DNA of 5,141 bases from Rhodocyclaceae bacterium UBA2346 (GTDB lineage: Bacteria; Pseudomonadota; Gammaproteobacteria; Burkholderiales; Rhodocyclaceae): the NCBI GenBank assembly GCA_002344625.1, contig DDUE01000066.1, positions 1-5,141 of the forward strand, given 5' to 3'. The notes under the pieces were generated by a model, which was not told where the DNA came from, searched no databases, and worked only from the letters and a program-made list of their open reading frames with translations. A program made the translations under genes and the position numbers. The first letter of the stretch is position 1. Every line of letters begins with the position of its first letter. Shown here piece after piece: positions 1 through 5,141 of the stretch.

Positions 1-19
1 ACTATTCTGACCCCGGGGG

Positions 20-326
20 TCTTCGTCAGTTCGTGTAAGGGGAAGATAGAGGCCAGGCGCGACGTGGCCTCGTGCTGCAGATCGTGAAAGCGCAGATCGG
101 CCAGAAACTTGCCATCGGTCGCTGCCCTCAGCATCCGAGTCCTGTACGTCCATCAGAGCTTGAAGCACTGACACGGCGACAGACGACAAGGGAAAGTCAC
201 GAGCACTGCCGTTCTTCATGGCAGGCAAATGTGCGACCCGCCGCTTTAAATCCACATGCTCCCAACGCAGCGTGACGATTTCGCCGCGCCGCGTGGCCGT
301 ATCCACGGCCAGTCACTCGATGGAGG
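20..326 (-). pseudogene. Decayed fragment of a tyrosine integrase gene
   Basis: This is a remnant of a second integrase closely related to the intact one at 1283-2389. Bases 20-116 match 1363-1459 and bases 117-326 match 1567-1776 without other gaps; by hand I count about 29 differences in 307 positions (about 90% identity). It corresponds to integrase residues of about 205-274 and 311-343. Read on the minus strand it keeps the first catalytic arginine motif (TRRGEIVTLRW), but the tryptophan codon just upstream (W209 of the intact protein) is TGA at 313-315. The HxxR motif HDLRHEA is HDLQHEA, so the second catalytic arginine is lost. A 107-bp internal deletion shifts the frame. The N-terminal two thirds and the tail with the nucleophilic tyrosine are absent. 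Most differences from the intact copy are towards A/T, as expected for a non-functional copy. It cannot encode an active recombinase. Confidence 0.9.
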
Positions 327-343
327 ACTGCAACTAGATAAAT

Positions 344-1249
344 TTAACCTGGATTACTGTATCTCTGCGAAAGATACTCAGCGGCTTTGCCTAAGTCGGG
401 GAAAAGTGCACCAGCATGAACCCCCAGTCTCTCAAGGTTTTTTTGCATTTCAGATTTAATGCTTTTTTTAAAGTAAATCTGTCTCTTTTTGATTCCGCGT
501 ATATTTTTGTATCCCTCTTCTTTATCCGTGATACCCTTAGAATACAAGTCTTTGTCATCAAGTCCAAACAAAAGAAAAGCACCGGATTGAGCAATTATTC
601 TTTTATTACTCATTTTGGGGGTTACATGCAAAACCCTAAGCAAATCAAGATTGTCAATTCTTGGCTCAAAGTACGGCTTCTCTTCTTTAATAAAATGAAG
701 AAGTTTTTTCATTTGATCTTTATCCGAAAGATCGTTTTCGAGAATATTTTTCCTGATGTACTCCCTATCCTCATAAGGGAGAGCCGCCAAATTTGATAGA
801 CAGCTTACTTTGTCGCTATCAAAATAGCACCTAACCTTGTTATCAATAAAAAAAGCTTCAACAGCACCATCACTACTCTTTGCGCCAGAATCATGAACAG
901 CAAACCAAAGAGCAACCAAAGGGTTGGTTGTGACATCTAGAAGTCGCGTAGGAAGGCCGAAATGCTGCATTCTGACCAATTTATCAAACATCGTTCGATC
1001 AGAGTCAAATTCTTGCGGATGAAAGGAAATCAAATCCCGCAACAATCGGTGCTCATTTTGCTGAAAATAATCTTCACGCAAAGCTTTGGGAACCAACTGC
1101 CACGAACGATCACCATGCCCTCTAAATGCGACCGGATAATTACCATCAAAAAGCATGTCGCCAGTTATTTTTTCAACAAAATCGGAAAGAGAAGAAATCT
1201 CAACAGGGGCCTCTAGCTCTTCCATCCATGCCATAATTCCTTTTCGCAT
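344..1249 (-). CDS. FRG domain-containing protein, island cargo
   Basis: This 301-residue protein belongs to the FRG family, named for the conserved F-R-G near the N-terminus (residues 42-44 in VAFRGHGDRSW). Other family marks follow: W50 and P54-R58 (LVPKALRE), the core QHFGLPTRLLDVT (95-107) continuing to NPLVALWFA (109-117), NKRIIAQSGAFLLFG (215-229) and a C-terminal LFPDLGKAAEYL. No signal peptide or membrane segment is evident, so it is probably cytoplasmic. The family's biochemical activity is not established; members are often found in prophages, islands and defence-rich regions, so a defence role is inference only. The ATG at 1249 is chosen because AAAGGA lies 8 nt upstream; a TTG at 1252 or an ATG at 1234 are alternatives. 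The gene starts 33 bp after the integrase stop, on the same strand, and its stop lies within about 20 bp of the integrase remnant. Its A/T-rich codon use (many AAA, AAT, ATT) contrasts sharply with the GC-rich neighbours, a sign of separate transfer. It may be co-transcribed with the integrase; a TATAAA stretch lies upstream, but I see no convincing -35 box. Confidence 0.88.
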   Translation of the reverse strand: MRKGIMAWMEELEAPVEISSLSDFVEKITGDMLFDGNYPVAFRGHGDRSWQLVPKALREDYFQQNEHRLLRDLISFHPQEFDSDRTMFDKLVRMQHFGLPTRLLDVTTNPLVALWFAVHDSGAKSSDGAVEAFFIDNKVRCYFDSDKVSCLSNLAALPYEDREYIRKNILENDLSDKDQMKKLLHFIKEEKPYFEPRIDNLDLLRVLHVTPKMSNKRIIAQSGAFLLFGLDDKDLYSKGITDKEEGYKNIRGIKKRQIYFKKSIKSEMQKNLERLGVHAGALFPDLGKAAEYLSQRYSNPG

Positions 1250-1257
1250 CAATTAAA

Positions 1258-1263
1258 TCCTTT
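1258..1263 (-). promoter_or_regulatory. Ribosome binding site of the FRG gene
   Basis: The minus strand reads AAAGGA, then 8 nt, then ATG at 1249-1247. This is the best Shine-Dalgarno spacing among the possible starts. The in-frame TTG at 1252 would be only 5 nt away. The ATG at 1234 has its own AAGGA, but only 3 nt away. Confidence 0.6.
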
Positions 1264-1282
1264 CATTTGCGTTTATAAAGAA

Positions 1283-2389
1283 TCATTTCAACCGCTTAGC
1301 CAAATCTTCCGCTCGCGGGTGGTAGTACCGCATGAGCATGCGCGGGTCTTTGTGGCCCGTGATCTTCGTCAGTTCGTGCAGGGGGAAGATCGAGGCTAGG
1401 CGCGACGTGGCTTCGTGCCGCAGATCGTGAAAGCGCAGATCGGTCAGAAACTTGCCATCGGGCCGCTGCTTGGCCTCGGAGCATTCCTCGACGTAGCGTT
1501 GTCGCGCGCGCTTGACGGCGCGCTCAAAGGCCCGCGTCACCGCATCATTGCGAATATCGAACACGCGGCCGCTGCCCTCAGCATCCGCGTCCTGCGCGTC
1601 CATCAGAGCTTGAAGCACTGACACGGCGGCAGACGACAGGGGAACGTTACGAGCACTGCCGTTCTTCGTGGCGGGCAGGTGCGCAACCCGCCGCTTCAAA
1701 TCCACATGCTCCCAACGCAGCGTAACGATTTCTCCGCGACGCATGGCCGTTTCCACGGCCAGCCACACGATGGAGGGCAGCACGGTGGAGCCACTGGCGG
1801 CCACAACTCGCTCAAGCTCGCCATCCTGCGTCCCGCGCTCCGACTCGACATCTTCTGCGCCTGGTGCGCTTGTCGCCTGATCGACCACAGCAATGCGCCG
1901 CGTCCGCGCATTGTTCGGCTGGGGCTTGCGCACCAGTTCAACCGGGTTCGACAAACTCTCCATGCCCCATTCCTTGCGGGCGATGGTGAAGACGTGGGAC
2001 AGAACGGCCAGGCGGCGAAGCGCCGTTGCGGGCTTGTAGTCCTTCAACCACTCATCACGCAGCTTCGCCACGTCGGCGCTGCGGATGGTTGCGAGTGGCC
2101 GCTTGGCCAGGTCAATCACTCGCCAGACTTTCAGAAGGTAGGCTTCATGCACGGCCCCCTTCTTTGCCGAAGTGATCTCACGCTCATAGCGTTCCAGCGC
2201 CTCGTAAAGCGTCGTCGCCTCGGCCTCTCTGCGGCTGACCCAGACGCCGCGTGACATTTCCGATTCGATGATCTTGGCCCAGGCTTCCGCCTCGGCCTTG
2301 GTGTTGAAGGTCTTGCTTTGCGCCGGGTAGCCGCGCCGGCGCACCTGCGCCTCCCACTGGTACTGCCCCCGCTTCCGAAACGTTGCCAT
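1283..2389 (-). CDS. Tyrosine recombinase (site-specific integrase)
   Basis: A phage/island-type integrase of 368 residues that would catalyse integration and excision of the element at the adjacent tRNA site. Residues 1-50 form an Arm-type DNA-binding domain (MATFRKRGQYQWEAQVRRRG, then a KTF..KAEAEAWA segment). Residues of about 60-155 are the SAM-like core-binding domain. The catalytic domain follows with all expected residues: R217 (TAMRRGEIVTLRW), K242 (ATKNG hairpin), H321 and R324 (HDLRHEATSRL), H346 (GHKDPRML) and the nucleophile, probably Y355 of RYYHP. The linker of about residues 168-195 is acidic and small-residue rich and looks longer than usual. ATG at 2389 is preferred because the N-terminus then matches family starts; an in-frame TTG at 2449 would add 20 residues encoded by the presumed arm-site DNA. 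The gene points away from the tRNA fragment, the usual layout for an integrase beside its attachment site. The frame is uninterrupted, so the enzyme is probably functional. Confidence 0.95.
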   Translation of the reverse strand: MATFRKRGQYQWEAQVRRRGYPAQSKTFNTKAEAEAWAKIIESEMSRGVWVSRREAEATTLYEALERYEREITSAKKGAVHEAYLLKVWRVIDLAKRPLATIRSADVAKLRDEWLKDYKPATALRRLAVLSHVFTIARKEWGMESLSNPVELVRKPQPNNARTRRIAVVDQATSAPGAEDVESERGTQDGELERVVAASGSTVLPSIVWLAVETAMRRGEIVTLRWEHVDLKRRVAHLPATKNGSARNVPLSSAAVSVLQALMDAQDADAEGSGRVFDIRNDAVTRAFERAVKRARQRYVEECSEAKQRPDGKFLTDLRFHDLRHEATSRLASIFPLHELTKITGHKDPRMLMRYYHPRAEDLAKRLK

Positions 2390-2411
2390 GCGCCTGCCTG
2401 CTCTTTCTGAG

Positions 2412-2431
2412 TGTGGCAAAATTGTGGCAAA
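2412..2431. repeat. Tandem 9-bp direct repeats, candidate integrase arm sites
   Basis: TGTGGCAAA occurs at 2412-2420 and again at 2423-2431, so the starts are 11 bp apart, about one helical turn. They lie between the integrase start and the tRNA-derived core. Integrases with an N-terminal Arm domain bind short direct repeats in this position, so these are plausible arm-type sites. Occupancy could also repress integrase expression, since they lie just upstream of its start. The repeats are seen directly; the binding role is inferred. Confidence 0.5.
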
Positions 2432-2478
2432 TAATCGAATAAAGCGCAATTAGTATTGATTTTACTGACTCTGTTTTG

Positions 2479-2526
2479 GCATTAGCAATGCGGAGGTCGT
2501 GAGTTCGATCCTCATTCGGTCCACCA
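2479..2526. other. Probable attR attachment site
   Basis: This is the boundary between island (left) and chromosome (right). It comprises a perfect inverted repeat GCATT-AGC-AATGC (2479-2491), a plausible strand-exchange core at the anticodon-arm position of the tRNA, followed by the tRNA 3' end. An intact integrase lies immediately on the island side and a native tRNA terminator on the chromosome side. This is the arrangement left when an element integrates into the 3' part of a tRNA gene and rebuilds the tRNA with its own copy at the other end. No second copy of the core is present in the window, so attL must lie beyond the left edge. The exact crossover bases cannot be fixed from one junction. 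Confidence 0.7.
2482..2526 (+). tRNA. 3' fragment of a tRNA gene (isotype not assignable)
   Basis: Reading rightwards, 2482-2488 could be the anticodon loop (TTAGCAA), 2489-2493 the 3' half of the anticodon stem (TGCGG) and 2494-2498 a 5-nt variable loop (AGGTC). The T-arm is 2499-2515: GTGAG, loop TTCGATC, CTCAT, with four Watson-Crick pairs and one G-T pair. The acceptor 3' strand is TCGGTCC (2516-2522), then discriminator A2523 and an encoded CCA (2524-2526). The bases to the left (TGGCA at 2477-2481) pair with the anticodon stem only partly, and there is no D-arm or 5' acceptor strand (expected GGACCGA). It is therefore a truncated gene whose left side is element DNA. The literal anticodon AGC should not be trusted, since it falls at the recombination point. 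Confidence 0.72.
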
Positions 2527-2530
2527 CCAT

Positions 2531-3037
2531 TCAACGCCCAACCGGTTTCGGTTGGGCGTTTTCGTATTGAGCCGCGGCTTCTTGGTGCCGGCAGGCCACG
2601 CGCGCGTCGGCGGCGCGCAGGCGGCGGCTCAATTCGCGTGCGATGTTCATCTGGATCAGCGTGAACTGTTCGAGGTCGTGCTGGTAGACCGTGTACAGGC
2701 CTTCGGCGAAGATCTCGAACCCGGTGCAGTCTTCGAGCGCGCGTACCGAGGCGCTGCGTGGTGCGAGGTCGATCATGCCCATTTCGCCGAAGCAGGCCCC
2801 AGGGCCGAGCCGGCACAGCGGCGCCTCTGTCTCGGCTTCCCGGTGCAGCACTTCCACACTGCCGCTTTCGAGCAGGTACATCGATTCGGCGGGGTCGCCC
2901 TCGCGAAAGAAGTACCCGCCCGTCGGCATGTCGGCCTGGTTGCAGTGTTCCAGCAGCAAGGCCAGCACCTCGGCGCGGATGCCGCCGAACAGGGGTGTTT
3001 GCTGCAACATCGCGATCCGCCTTGCCCCCGCTTGCAT
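2531..3037 (-). CDS. Stand-alone cyclic nucleotide-binding domain protein
   Basis: A 168-residue protein made of a single CRP-type cyclic-nucleotide-binding domain. Visible marks are the N-terminal helix with LQQTPLFGGI (11-20), the beta-roll segment FREGDPAESMYLLESGSVEV (44-63) and the phosphate-binding cassette FGEMGMID (83-90) followed by PRSASV (93-98). E85, R94 and S95 match the ligand-contacting residues of CRP, so it could bind cAMP or a related nucleotide. A C-terminal helix follows (about 118-150) but there is no helix-turn-helix, so it is not a Crp/Fnr transcription factor; it is more likely a sensor or regulatory subunit acting on a partner. ATG at 3037 is chosen because GGGAGG stands 5 nt upstream; a start at 3094 would add 19 residues but lacks a good ribosome binding site. 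It lies 161 bp downstream of the DUF3830 gene on the same strand and may share its transcript. Its last codons run through the tRNA terminator hairpin. Confidence 0.85.
   Translation of the reverse strand: MQAGARRIAMLQQTPLFGGIRAEVLALLLEHCNQADMPTGGYFFREGDPAESMYLLESGSVEVLHREAETEAPLCRLGPGACFGEMGMIDLAPRSASVRALEDCTGFEIFAEGLYTVYQHDLEQFTLIQMNIARELSRRLRAADARVACRHQEAAAQYENAQPKPVGR
2533..2564 (+). terminator. Rho-independent terminator downstream of the tRNA
   Basis: A perfect 11-bp stem AACGCCCAACC (2533-2543) pairs with GGTTGGGCGTT (2550-2560) around the 6-nt loop GGTTTC, and continues into TTTTC. It starts 7 bp after the tRNA CCA, as expected for the native terminator of the tRNA transcript. On the opposite strand the hairpin is not followed by a T-run, so it acts mainly in the plus direction. 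It overlaps the last codons of the convergent cyclic-nucleotide-binding gene. Confidence 0.85.
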
Positions 3038-3042
3038 CAGCG

Positions 3043-3048
3043 CCTCCC
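3043..3048 (-). promoter_or_regulatory. Ribosome binding site deciding the cyclic nucleotide-binding gene start
   Basis: GGGAGG on the minus strand is 5 nt upstream of the ATG at 3037. It is the only strong Shine-Dalgarno near the two possible ATG starts, and favours the shorter 168-residue protein. Confidence 0.6.
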
Positions 3049-3198
3049 TGCGCAAAGGTTTGTTTCGCCCCAAGTGCCGCGAGAATGCGGGCATGTGTTG
3101 CTGCCCGGTTCGCCGGCCCCAGCTTTCATCCTAGCCGATGTCCGGGCTTCGTCTACCCGCGAGGCGACCCGGGCAGGCGTGGGGCGAGGTGGCATGGG

Positions 3199-3621
3199 TC
3201 AGCGTTTGCCCAGGTCGGTGAAGCGGATGGTTTGCGCACCCTGCCACAGCACCGTGCGGCCCATCTCCATCAATTGGTCTGCGCCGTCGACCACGGTCAG
3301 AAAGTGGTTGCCCGCGAGTTGGCCCATCTTGCTGGCGAAACAGCTGCTGCCGTAGGCGAACAGGATCTCGGTTTCGGACAGTCCGGCCGGATAGAGCAGT
3401 ACGTCGCCGCGCGACGGATGGCTGGTGTGGTTCTCGAATTCCAGTCCGGTATCGAAATCGCCCAGCGGCACCCAGACGGCCTCGCCGCTCCAGCGCGAGT
3501 GAATGACCTGGTTGGTGAACGGCAACAGCGCCAGGAAGGCGGCGCAGGTGCGTGGCGCCGCCTGCTCTTCGAGGCGTGCGACGAAAGCGAAGTTTCCGAC
3601 GTCGATTGCGAGGTGGCGCAT
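3199..3621 (-). CDS. DUF3830 family protein (cyclophilin-like fold)
   Basis: A 140-residue protein that I recognise as DUF3830-like, a family of small proteins with a cyclophilin-like beta-barrel and no firmly assigned function. Supporting segments are an early EEQAAPRTCAAFLALLPF (about 17-34), HSRWSGEAVWVPL (about 40-52), the SRGDVLLYPAG turn and, towards the end, LFAYGSSCFASKMGQLAGNHF. These match the usual order of conserved blocks in the family. No signal peptide is seen, so it is probably cytosolic. ATG at 3621 has GGAGG 8 nt upstream and gives the usual family length; an upstream in-frame start at 3774 would add 51 proline- and serine-rich residues that overlap the neighbouring gene in another frame. 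The gene starts 28 bp after the stop of the PEP/pyruvate-binding gene, so the two are probably co-transcribed, with DUF3830 second. The family call is from memory of its pattern, not from a search. Confidence 0.72.
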   Translation of the reverse strand: MRHLAIDVGNFAFVARLEEQAAPRTCAAFLALLPFTNQVIHSRWSGEAVWVPLGDFDTGLEFENHTSHPSRGDVLLYPAGLSETEILFAYGSSCFASKMGQLAGNHFLTVVDGADQLMEMGRTVLWQGAQTIRFTDLGKR

Positions 3622-3629
3622 GTGGAGAT

Positions 3630-3634
3630 CCTCC
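3630..3634 (-). promoter_or_regulatory. Ribosome binding site of the DUF3830 gene
   Basis: GGAGG on the minus strand lies 8 nt before the ATG at 3621, inside the 28-bp gap after the upstream gene's stop. It fixes the short start and fits translation from a shared transcript. Confidence 0.65.
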
Positions 3635-3649
3635 GGGACGTGATAGGGC

Positions 3650-5141
3650 TCAGGGCTTGGGGTGTTCGAGTCGCGCTGGCCCGGCGTGTGCGGTGGGGAT
3701 GGCAGGTGCTGCCATGCCCACCACGCATGGGGTCTGCGCTTCGAGCGTGATGGTGACCTGTTGTCGCTCGGCATCCGCGTACAGCGTCAAGGCGCCCGGG
3801 GTGAAATCGTAGACCTTCACCGTTTCGGCCCAGGCGGCGGCATCCGGCACGATCTCGGACAGGCGGTTGCGAAGTCCGGCGAATGCGCCATCGTCGAGAA
3901 GATTGCCGCTCTTCCTGGGGAAGAGCGCGAAGTAGAGCATGTCGGCTTCGATCAATTCGTTGAGGAAATGGGTGCCGAGCGAGACGTCGGGGGTCAGATT
4001 GTCGTGCATCGCGACGATCTCGCACAGCGCCGCGACGCGATTGATTTCGTTGAACGCGACTGGCAGCCCGAGGAAGGGGTCGCGCGACCCCCAGCGGCCG
4101 GGCCCGAGCAACAGCACGCAGCGCCCGATGCTGGCGTGGTTGATGAGCCCCACCAGGCGGGTCACCGCCAGGCGGTTGGCTTGATTGAGCGCGGCATACG
4201 CGCCCGGGTTGATATGGACGAGGCGGTCCGGCTGCAGCACTCGGCTCGGTCCGATCACCGCCCCGGCACTGGTGAGCAGGCGCGGCAGGTGTGGCGGCGG
4301 GGTGGGGTCGATCGCGCCATGCGGGTCACGCACCTGCATCGGGCGGCATTGCAGCAGGTTGATGCGATGACTGCCATCCGCCTGGATGTTGAGGGTGAAC
4401 TCGATCTCGACGGCGTGATCGTAGGCGGCGTGCAGGCTGGCCAGCAGCGTGCGCAGCTCCGCGACGAACGAGGTGTTTTCGAGAAGCCCGTCGAAGGTCA
4501 GGAAAGCGGGGCGATCCGGCGCTTCGCGGCTGGTGAAGAGCGCCATCGGGAAATCCGGTTGTTCGTCCACCAGCGCGCTGAAGCGGCCCGACACGATCCG
4601 GTTCTGCTGCAGATCGAGCACATCCATGCGCCGCTGGCTGGCCCGCGCGATGGCGCCGAAATGGGTCTCGGGGCGCAGGCCGGGCGCGTTGAGCGCGACC
4701 AGGCGCGTGTAGTCGTCGTCGGCGCGGTCGACGGCGCGGGTGCCGAGCCCCGCCACCAGGCGCAGCACGCCGGCATGCGGATCGATGTCGCGATGCCAGC
4801 GGTAGGGGTTGAGCGACAGCCCGACGCCGGCGCCGTGGGGGTGAAAGGTCCGGCGTCCGGCCGTGCCCGATACGCGCATGATCAATAGCGCCATCTGCTC
4901 GGTGTCGTCGAGCAGCCCGCGCCGTGCGCGGTAGCGCAACGCCTGTTCGCCGAGCGTGCTGGCGTACACCTGGCGAATTGCGTCGACCAGCGCGGCCAGG
5001 CGCGCCTCGCGCGGCCCCTGGTTTACGCAGAACACGCTGTCGTACTGGCCGGCGAATCCGCTGCCGTAACGGTCTTCGAGCCGCGAACTCGAGCGCACGA
5101 TGAAGGGCCATTCTCCGAAGTAGTCGAGCATGCCTTCGAAC
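3650..5141 (-). CDS. PEP/pyruvate-binding domain protein, 5' end cut by window edge
   Basis: The C-terminal 496 residues are visible; the frame is open to the right edge (FEG precedes the first visible Met at 5131), so the start is outside. Numbering from that Met, RSSSRLEDRYGSGFAGQYDS (13-32) is the typical nucleotide-binding motif of the PPDK/PEP synthase N-terminal domain. It is followed by LVAGLGTRAVDR (125-136), VEIEFTL (241-247) and LLQCRPM (259-265), which close that ATP-grasp-like domain. After this comes a different C-terminal region with GPGRWGSRDPFLGLPVAF (343-360) and GTHFLNEL (386-393), blocks I recall from stand-alone proteins of this type. There is no mobile phosphohistidine domain and no PEP-utilising barrel, so it is not a true PEP synthase or PPDK although it may be annotated as one. 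Its substrate is unknown; ATP-dependent phosphoryl transfer is inferred from the domain. It leads the probable operon with the DUF3830 gene. GC-rich and without disruptions. Confidence 0.85.
   Translation of the reverse strand, partial: FEGMLDYFGEWPFIVRSSSRLEDRYGSGFAGQYDSVFCVNQGPREARLAALVDAIRQVYASTLGEQALRYRARRGLLDDTEQMALLIMRVSGTAGRRTFHPHGAGVGLSLNPYRWHRDIDPHAGVLRLVAGLGTRAVDRADDDYTRLVALNAPGLRPETHFGAIARASQRRMDVLDLQQNRIVSGRFSALVDEQPDFPMALFTSREAPDRPAFLTFDGLLENTSFVAELRTLLASLHAAYDHAVEIEFTLNIQADGSHRINLLQCRPMQVRDPHGAIDPTPPPHLPRLLTSAGAVIGPSRVLQPDRLVHINPGAYAALNQANRLAVTRLVGLINHASIGRCVLLLGPGRWGSRDPFLGLPVAFNEINRVAALCEIVAMHDNLTPDVSLGTHFLNELIEADMLYFALFPRKSGNLLDDGAFAGLRNRLSEIVPDAAAWAETVKVYDFTPGALTLYADAERQQVTITLEAQTPCVVGMAAPAIPTAHAGPARLEHPKP

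Noticed and set aside
72..275. Plus-strand open frame resembling another at 1415-1621 (both contain QIVKAQIGQKLAIG)
   Set aside because: The resemblance arises because both are antisense to the duplicated integrase segment. It is not a conserved small protein family.
416..796. Plus-strand open frame of 126 codons opposite the FRG gene
   Set aside because: The hydrophobic, Phe/Ile/Lys-rich translation is the antisense of AT-rich FRG codons, and the FRG frame has strong family motifs.
1283..2449. Longer integrase from a TTG start at 2449
   Set aside because: The extra 20 residues are encoded by the candidate arm repeats and do not resemble an integrase N-terminus. ATG at 2389 gives the usual start.
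2461..2526. Complete tRNA-Ala with anticodon AGC
   Set aside because: There is no D-arm or 5' acceptor strand, and the 5' half of the anticodon stem pairs poorly. Only the 3' part is tRNA-derived.
2184..2816. Minus-strand open frame of 210 codons spanning the att site
   Set aside because: It runs through the integrase in another frame, the tRNA fragment (giving the string NEDRTHDLRIANA) and the terminator. It has no recognisable domain and conflicts with two well-supported genes.
3095..3198. Possible terminator between the DUF3830 and cyclic-nucleotide-binding genes
   Set aside because: Only short GC inverted repeats (CCGGG/CCCGG) are present, without a T-run on either strand.
2552..3355. 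Plus-strand open frame of 267 codons (also 2758-3750 in another frame)
   Set aside because: These are antisense shadows of the cyclic-nucleotide-binding and DUF3830 genes, with low-complexity translations and no motifs.
3199..3774. Longer DUF3830 protein starting at 3774
   Set aside because: The added 51 residues overlap the upstream gene out of frame and are low complexity. The ATG at 3621 has a strong ribosome binding site and gives the normal family length.
3662..4888. Plus-strand open frame of 408 codons
   Set aside because: It is antisense to the PEP/pyruvate-binding gene, which has clear family motifs. Long antisense frames are common in GC-rich DNA.
1..5141. CRISPR array, toxin-antitoxin pair or a multi-gene defence system
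   Set aside because: No regularly spaced repeats and no paired small genes are visible. The FRG gene is the only defence-like candidate.

Overview
The window looks like a junction between a genomic island and the chromosome of a GC-rich proteobacterium. Betaproteobacteria are a guess from general protein flavour only. The right part (about 2530-5141) is uniformly GC-rich and carries ordinary chromosomal genes. The left part (1-2526) is island DNA: a tyrosine integrase, a strikingly AT-rich FRG-domain gene and a decayed piece of a second integrase. All genes found lie on the minus strand.

Layout from left to right. Positions 20-326 hold a pseudogene fragment of an integrase that is about 90% identical (my hand count) to part of the intact integrase. 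It has lost about 107 bp internally, has an in-frame stop and has lost a catalytic arginine. Positions 344-1249 encode an FRG-domain protein, AT-rich and compactly placed between the two integrase copies. Positions 1283-2389 encode an apparently intact tyrosine recombinase. Positions 2412-2431 carry two 9-bp direct repeats set 11 bp apart, which are candidate arm-type integrase sites. Positions 2479-2526 hold the 3' end of a tRNA gene (anticodon-loop region to CCA) on the plus strand, followed by a rho-independent terminator at 2533-2564. This is the expected form of an attR site: the displaced tRNA 3' end stays beside the integrase, and the reconstituted tRNA should lie off the left edge.

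The chromosomal side holds three minus-strand genes. In transcription order they are a protein with a PEP/pyruvate-binding (PPDK/PEP synthase N-terminal type) domain that is cut by the right edge, a DUF3830-type small cyclophilin-like protein 28 bp downstream with a strong Shine-Dalgarno, and, after a 161-bp gap, a stand-alone cyclic-nucleotide-binding protein with no DNA-binding domain. Its 3' end overlaps the convergent tRNA terminator. The first two probably form an operon; the third may belong to it.

The most interesting part is the compact int-FRG unit sitting next to a diverged integrase scar. It suggests that related elements used this locus more than once, with the FRG gene as the retained accessory (possibly defence) cargo. 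FRG function is not established, so that role is inference.
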